Shown piece after piece: positions 57,712-64,000 of a DNA stretch of 64,000 nucleotides (the first letter of the stretch is position 1; each line of letters begins with the position of its first letter). The translations under genes were made by a program, and so were the position numbers. The notes under the pieces were generated by a model. It made no database searches. It was not told where the DNA came from and saw only the letters and a list, made by a program, of their open reading frames with translations. The stretch comes from Acidobacteriota bacterium (GTDB taxonomy: Bacteria > Acidobacteriota > Terriglobia > Terriglobales > Acidobacteriaceae). Where the stretch lies: contig JABDHA010000001.1 in NCBI GenBank assembly GCA_013285705.1, positions 1 to 64,000 on the forward strand. The letters run 5' to 3'.

Positions 57712-57785
57712 GGACCTTGCTTGCGCAAGGCTTCGCACCCTCGGTGCGGGTCCTTCGACTTCGCTGCGCGCATCGCTCAGGATGA
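57712..57785. repeat. Composite repeat 2 (GCAAGGCTTCGCAC ... GCTCAGGATGAC)
   Basis: CTTGCGCAAGGCTTCGCAC, GGTGCGGGTCCTTCGACTTCGCTG and GCTCAGGATGACATCAG mirror the copy at 57009-57076. The two copies lie in the same orientation on either side of the glutathione peroxidase gene, about 630 bp apart. Confidence 0.75.
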
Positions 57786-57810
57786 CATCAGGTTGTGAGG
57801 TGGGAATGCG

Positions 57811-57843
57811 AAAGGGGAAGGAGCGTTTGCTCCTTCCCCTTTT
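57811..57843. terminator. Rho-independent terminator of clpB
   Basis: AAAGGGGAAGGAGC (57811-57824) pairs with GCTCCTTCCCCTTTT (57829-57843), loop GTTT, flanked by A and T runs. It is downstream of clpB (minus, stop at 57903), and also close to the preceding peroxidase promoter region. Confidence 0.85.
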
Positions 57844-57902
57844 CGCTTATGCCCGTCCGGCGAGGACCGCGCCGCGCGGAGCGGCCGCCGGAGGCACTGG
57901 GG

Positions 57903-60557
<2,655 letters not shown>

Positions 60558-60771
60558 ATCTGGTCTCAGCTTTCAATCTTCTAGATGTAACAAAGCGGAA
60601 GAAAGTCATATTTAAGACGTCCTTCCGCAAATAATGCTTGAAGTGGAGTGGCGCGGTTTCCCGCGCCCACTCAAAGCCCCGGCTCAACACTCGCACCGTA
60701 GCATCAACGGCGGAGATTTCAGGAGCCAAGGCGGCTCTTCCCGATACATCCTGCAGGGAAGAGCGAACCCC

Positions 60772-61266
60772 TTACGCTGCCGGCTTGGATTCAGCCTGCG
60801 GCGCTTCGACCGGCTTACTGTCACCGACCGATACCTTGATCTGCTTCGGCTTGGCTTCGGCGCGCTTCTCGAGTTCGATCTTCAGAACACCGGCATCATA
60901 GCTGGCCTTCACGTTCTCCGTGTTCATCGTGGTGGCCACGGTGAAGGCGCGATAGAAGCTGCCGTGGCGGCGTTCGATGCGGTGGAAGTTCTCTTCCTTT
61001 TCCTCTTTTTCGAACTTGCGCTCGCCGCGGACGGTCAAGGTGTTGTTCTCGACGCGGATGTCGAAATCGTCCTGCTTCATGCCCGGGACTTCGAGCTTGA
61101 GAACGACTTTGTGCTCGTCCTCATAGACATCGACCGGTGGTACGAAGGCCGCTGTCGTCAGCGCGTCTGTTTCGCCCTGGCTGCGGTTGAAGTCCTGAAA
61201 GAGCGAATTCATACGGTTCTGCAGCGCCAGTGCGTCGCGAAATGAGTTGAAACGAATGATAGCCAT
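60772..61266 (-). CDS. Small heat shock protein (Hsp20/IbpA family)
   Basis: The ATG at 61266 follows a perfect GGAGGAAATT site. The 164-residue protein has an N-terminal helical region (FRDALALQNRMNSLFQDFNRS), the alpha-crystallin domain (VDVYEDEHKVVLKLEVPGMKQDDFDIRVENNTLTVRGERK ... HRIERRHGSFYRAFTVATTM ... GVLKIELEKRAEAKPKQIKV) and an IxV-type tail motif IKV. It holds unfolded proteins for ClpB/DnaK. It is upstream of clpB on the same strand. The upstream region (61267-61400) is AT-rich with a TATAGT, but no clear sigma-32 or HrcA site is seen. Confidence 0.95.
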   Translation of the reverse strand: MAIIRFNSFRDALALQNRMNSLFQDFNRSQGETDALTTAAFVPPVDVYEDEHKVVLKLEVPGMKQDDFDIRVENNTLTVRGERKFEKEEKEENFHRIERRHGSFYRAFTVATTMNTENVKASYDAGVLKIELEKRAEAKPKQIKVSVGDSKPVEAPQAESKPAA

Positions 61267-61521
61267 AATTTCCTCCAGATTTCTGGTTTCAGAGATTTGA
61301 GGCCGGATCTTTTTCGGCCTTGCATTCAATCAGATTCATACTATAGCGCACGCGATTCATAAAATATGAGTGATATATTGTCATGTTTAGTCGATAGATA
61401 TAACTAGATGTTTTTCAAATACTTATGGGTTTTTCTGGCTGCTCAAGCCGGAGACTCGCCGGGATTACGCATCTTCTTTCTTGTCAGTCCGTGATAGCTT
61501 GCAGGGGAAACGAGAAACCCG

Positions 61522-62268
61522 ATGCCACTCTTCCAAAACGGCATGACCGTCGCGGCGGTCTTATTTTGTCTGTCCTCATTGTGCGCTCAGGACACGGATC
61601 AGCTTGCCCGGGAAGACGCCCGGCTGAATCAGATTTACCAGCAGCGTGTAGCGCAGTTGCGCAGCGATCCGGCTGCGCTGGCGGCGTTGCGTCGGCAGGA
61701 GCGCGACTGGATCAGGCAGCGCGACCAGCAGTGCGGCAAAGATGTCGCGTGCCTTACGCAATCGACAAAGGCGCATGCCGACTATTTCCAGGAGCAGGTC
61801 TCGCAAAACGATCCAAACGCAAAGCCGGGGGCATCGATTCCCCAGGAGCTTTTGGGAAGGTGGGTCATCCGCAAAAATCTGCCCGTCGGAGGCGTTGTTT
61901 GCTGGGGAGAAAAGCAGGCTCAGGCGCTGGTAGGCACGTCGCTGGAATATCGTGCGGGCAGCTTTTTGTGGAAAGACAAGTCGATACGCAGCCTGGGAAG
62001 CAAGACCAACGTGGTTAAAGCTCAGGAATTTGCCGAGGAGAATTCCGGCAGCGGCGGATCTGTGACCTTCCACGACCTGGATATTGCCGCGCCGTCCGTG
62101 AAGCAGATTGAAATTCAGTACCCCGACATCACGGTCTATGACAAAACGATGGATTGCTGTGCGATCGTGCCCGGCGAAAACGTCCTAATGAAAGGACCCA
62201 ATACGCTCATCCTGAATATCTGCGGGGTATTTTATGAGGCCACCCGCGCCGATGGGCCGAAGAATTAG
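61522..62268 (+). CDS. Exported protein with LprI-like (DUF1311) N-terminal domain
   Basis: The 248-residue product has a signal peptide (MPLFQNGMTVAAVLFCLSSLCAQ) and a DUF1311/LprI-like domain at about 25-95: DARLNQIYQQRVAQLRSDPAALAALRRQERDWIRQRDQQCGKDVACLTQSTKAH. This family includes lysozyme inhibitors. The C-terminal part (95-248) has two conserved-looking cysteines (DCCAIV) and a beta-rich domain of unknown role. The ATG at 61522 has GGGGAAA upstream; the internal ATG at 61543 is also possible. It is 51 bp upstream of trmJ. Confidence 0.78.
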   Translation: MPLFQNGMTVAAVLFCLSSLCAQDTDQLAREDARLNQIYQQRVAQLRSDPAALAALRRQERDWIRQRDQQCGKDVACLTQSTKAHADYFQEQVSQNDPNAKPGASIPQELLGRWVIRKNLPVGGVVCWGEKQAQALVGTSLEYRAGSFLWKDKSIRSLGSKTNVVKAQEFAEENSGSGGSVTFHDLDIAAPSVKQIEIQYPDITVYDKTMDCCAIVPGENVLMKGPNTLILNICGVFYEATRADGPKN

Positions 62269-62319
62269 CGCGTTCCGGATTATGCCCCGACATGGGATCT
62301 GTGCTGCAATGGAACGGCA

Positions 62320-63045
62320 ATGTTAGCCGAAGAAGAACGCGAACGAGTCTGCATCGTGCTGGTGCGGGCGCGCAATCCTAACAACATTGGCGCGGTAGCG
62401 CGTGCGATGCATGACTTCGGATTTCGTGATCTGCGGCTGGTGAGTGACTATCCCGTGGCGCTGCATGACGCGCGTTCTGCGGTCGATGCTACGGAAGTGT
62501 TGGCCGGAGCGCGAGAGCATACGAGTGTCGCCGAAGCTGTAGCTGACTGCCATCTGGTTGTTGGCACAACCGCGGCCGGGAGACGAGTGCTGGAGCATCC
62601 GCTCTATCCCGTTGCGGAGGGAAGCGGACTGTTGCGAGCGACGCTGGCAGGGGGTGGACGCGTGGCGCTGCTTTTTGGGTCAGAGAAGACGGGGCTGAGC
62701 CGGGAGGAACTGAGTCACTGCAACTGGATCATGACCATTCCGATGTTCCAGAGAGATGGCATGAGGCACCCGTCGATGAATCTCGGTCAGGCGGCAGCGG
62801 TCTGCCTCTATGAACTGGTGCGGAGCGGATCAGGGCCGTCGCAGGATATCGATATCGATGTAGCCACAGCTGCTGACCTGGAGCGATTGACGGAGCGGAT
62901 GACGGAGATGCTGGATGCGAGCGGAAATCCGGCCCACCCCGAAACCTATGTGCGGGAATTGGTCCGGCGCATGCATCTGAATCGAGAAGATGCAACGGCG
63001 TGGATGGGAATACTGCGGAAGGTTTTGTGGAAGCTGCGTCGATGA
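62320..63045 (+). CDS. trmJ: tRNA/rRNA methyltransferase of the SpoU/TrmH family (TrmJ-like)
   Basis: The 241-residue protein has the SPOUT knot motifs: VCIVLVRARNPNNIGAVARAMHDFGFRDLRLV (motif 1, Asn/Arg), FGSEKTGLSREELSHCNWIMTIPM (motif 2) and PSMNLGQAAAVCLYEL (motif 3). Sequence and length fit TrmJ, which makes 2'-O-methylated nucleotide 32 in tRNA anticodon loops. The C-terminal helical region (EYTERMTEMLD-like RLTERMTEMLDASG) is typical. Start ATG at 62320. Confidence 0.9.
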   Translation: MLAEEERERVCIVLVRARNPNNIGAVARAMHDFGFRDLRLVSDYPVALHDARSAVDATEVLAGAREHTSVAEAVADCHLVVGTTAAGRRVLEHPLYPVAEGSGLLRATLAGGGRVALLFGSEKTGLSREELSHCNWIMTIPMFQRDGMRHPSMNLGQAAAVCLYELVRSGSGPSQDIDIDVATAADLERLTERMTEMLDASGNPAHPETYVRELVRRMHLNREDATAWMGILRKVLWKLRR

Positions 63046-63220
63046 CGACTGTATCCCGGGAAAATTGATCCTCTACGGCCTGACTCAAGAGAAGTGATTT
63101 GCGACAACACGCATGCGATTTGTGCGGCGCGCGTTACCTACTGCTGATCGCATATCGTATAGTGCAGCCAATAGTATTTCCATTTCCAAAGCTGCATCAC
63201 GCAAACATTTCTGGAGAGGC

Positions 63221-64000
63221 ATGTCGAAATCACGTAGAGAATTTCTGACTCATTCATCGCTGGGGCTGCTGGGGGCTGCTGTTGCCTGCAAAGGCAAATC
63301 ACCTGAGCCTGCGTCATCGCCGTCCGCGGCAACATCAACGCCGGGCGCGCCGCCGGCATTCGCGACCGCACCGGCGGTTGGGCCTGAAGTATCAGCAGAG
63401 ACCTTCGCCCAGGCGGAGAAGCTGGTGGAAGTGGAGCTGAACGACGCGGAGAGAGCCGAAGCCGCCGGGAGCTGGCGACAGGCGATGGCTCCGCTGTATG
63501 AGCGCCGCGTGGGGCCGCGCAAGGTAGCGCTGGAGCCGACGCTGGCTCCGTGGTCGCGCGTAGAAGCGGTGCAGCCGGGACAGCACGCGGGTCCGGAGCG
63601 GGACCGCTTTATCCGCAGCAAAAACGACGCCGGGACGTTGCCGGCGAACGACGAAGACATTGCTTTTGCTTCCGTGGCACAGCTTTCGCGCTGGATCGAG
63701 CAGCGCAAGCTGACCTCGGAGCGGTTGACGGGGATCTATCTCGACCGGCTTACGCGCTTCGATCCAAAGCTGCGCTGCGTGATCACGCTGACCCGCGAAC
63801 ACGCGATGGTGCAGGCCAAACAGGCGGATGAAGAGATTGCCGCCGGCAAATATCGCGGGCCGCTGCACGGCATTCCCTGGGGCGCGAAGGATCTGTTGGA
63901 TACGGCCGGAATCCCGACGACCTATGGCGCGGAGCCGTTCCGCAATCGCGTGCCAACGGCGGACGCAGCTGTGGTGAAGCGGCTTAACGATGGGGGTGCG
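63221..64000 (+). CDS. Partial amidase-signature family protein, Tat-exported lipoprotein-like
   Basis: The ATG at 63221 has GGAGAGG upstream and the frame continues to the window edge, giving the first 260 residues. The N-terminus is a twin-arginine signal (SRREFLTHSSLGLLGAAVAC) ending in a lipobox-like AAVAC, so the product is exported folded and maybe lipidated. A Pro/Ala linker is followed by the amidase domain: ERLTGIYLDRLTRFDPKLRCVITLT ... IAAGKYRGPLHGIPWGAKDLLDTAGIPTTYGAEPF (catalytic Lys in GAKD). The catalytic serines lie outside the window. Substrate unknown. Confidence 0.9.
   Translation, partial: MSKSRREFLTHSSLGLLGAAVACKGKSPEPASSPSAATSTPGAPPAFATAPAVGPEVSAETFAQAEKLVEVELNDAERAEAAGSWRQAMAPLYERRVGPRKVALEPTLAPWSRVEAVQPGQHAGPERDRFIRSKNDAGTLPANDEDIAFASVAQLSRWIEQRKLTSERLTGIYLDRLTRFDPKLRCVITLTREHAMVQAKQADEEIAAGKYRGPLHGIPWGAKDLLDTAGIPTTYGAEPFRNRVPTADAAVVKRLNDGGA

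Noticed and set aside
60734-60764. GCTCTTCCC/GGGAAGAGC stem after hsp20
   Set aside because: The loop is 13 nt and no T run follows on the minus strand, so it is not called as a terminator.

Overview
The window is a bacterial chromosome segment of about 58-60% GC. It most likely comes from an acidobacterium of the Terriglobia type. This rests on diderm envelope genes (bamA, ompH, fabZ-lpxA-lpxI), exported proteins whose mature N-termini carry a 'PDAP' motif, a YXWXXGYW-type exported peptide, a Tes-like radical SAM enzyme and many short GGATGGGGCACCC / GCTCAGAATGAC intergenic repeats. The placement is inferred from gene content; no marker gene was compared. I saw no rRNA or tRNA gene, no CRISPR array and no complete insertion sequence.

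Layout. 0-11 kb: an rsbU-like phosphatase, a DUF899 protein, an AT-rich gene for a membrane/TPR-like protein, a 697-residue radical SAM enzyme resembling tetraether lipid synthase, a patatin lipase, two paralogous exported proteins and an RlpA lipoprotein. 11-26 kb: tyrS, an orphan molybdopterin oxidoreductase, bamA, a TetR/aldo-keto reductase pair, ompH with a strong promoter, lepA, an MltD-like LysM transglycosylase and a histone-H1-like protein. 26-32 kb (all minus strand): an apparent operon fabZ-lpxA-X-lpxI-prx-dinB-DUF120, preceded by an ECF sigma / membrane protein / Spy-like operon. 32-34 kb: a compact ParB-like + HNH nuclease pair behind a phased GTAC operator-like array, then a gene-poor, repeat-rich stretch. 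34-46 kb: mostly exported or membrane hypotheticals, a Vgb-like propeller, an SDR, a methyltransferase, hslVU and a CDF transporter. 46-64 kb: an ATP-dependent DNA ligase, prfA-prmC, an M29 peptidase, a quinone oxidoreductase/AraC/cupin group, a GlgA-like glycosyltransferase, a glutathione peroxidase, clpB-hsp20, a TrmJ-like methyltransferase and a truncated amidase.

How the genes fit together. Most of the window is housekeeping, with an emphasis on envelope construction (BamA, OmpH, lipid A, RlpA, MltD, possibly membrane-spanning lipids) and protein quality control (HslUV, ClpB, Hsp20, peroxiredoxin, glutathione peroxidase). The accessory material I would examine first is the ParB-HNH module with its GTAC array at 32.2-33.6 kb, the Tes-like enzyme at 4.5-6.6 kb, the archaeal-type (DUF120) riboflavin kinase at 26.2 kb, and the HslV with an unusual 31-residue N-terminal extension.
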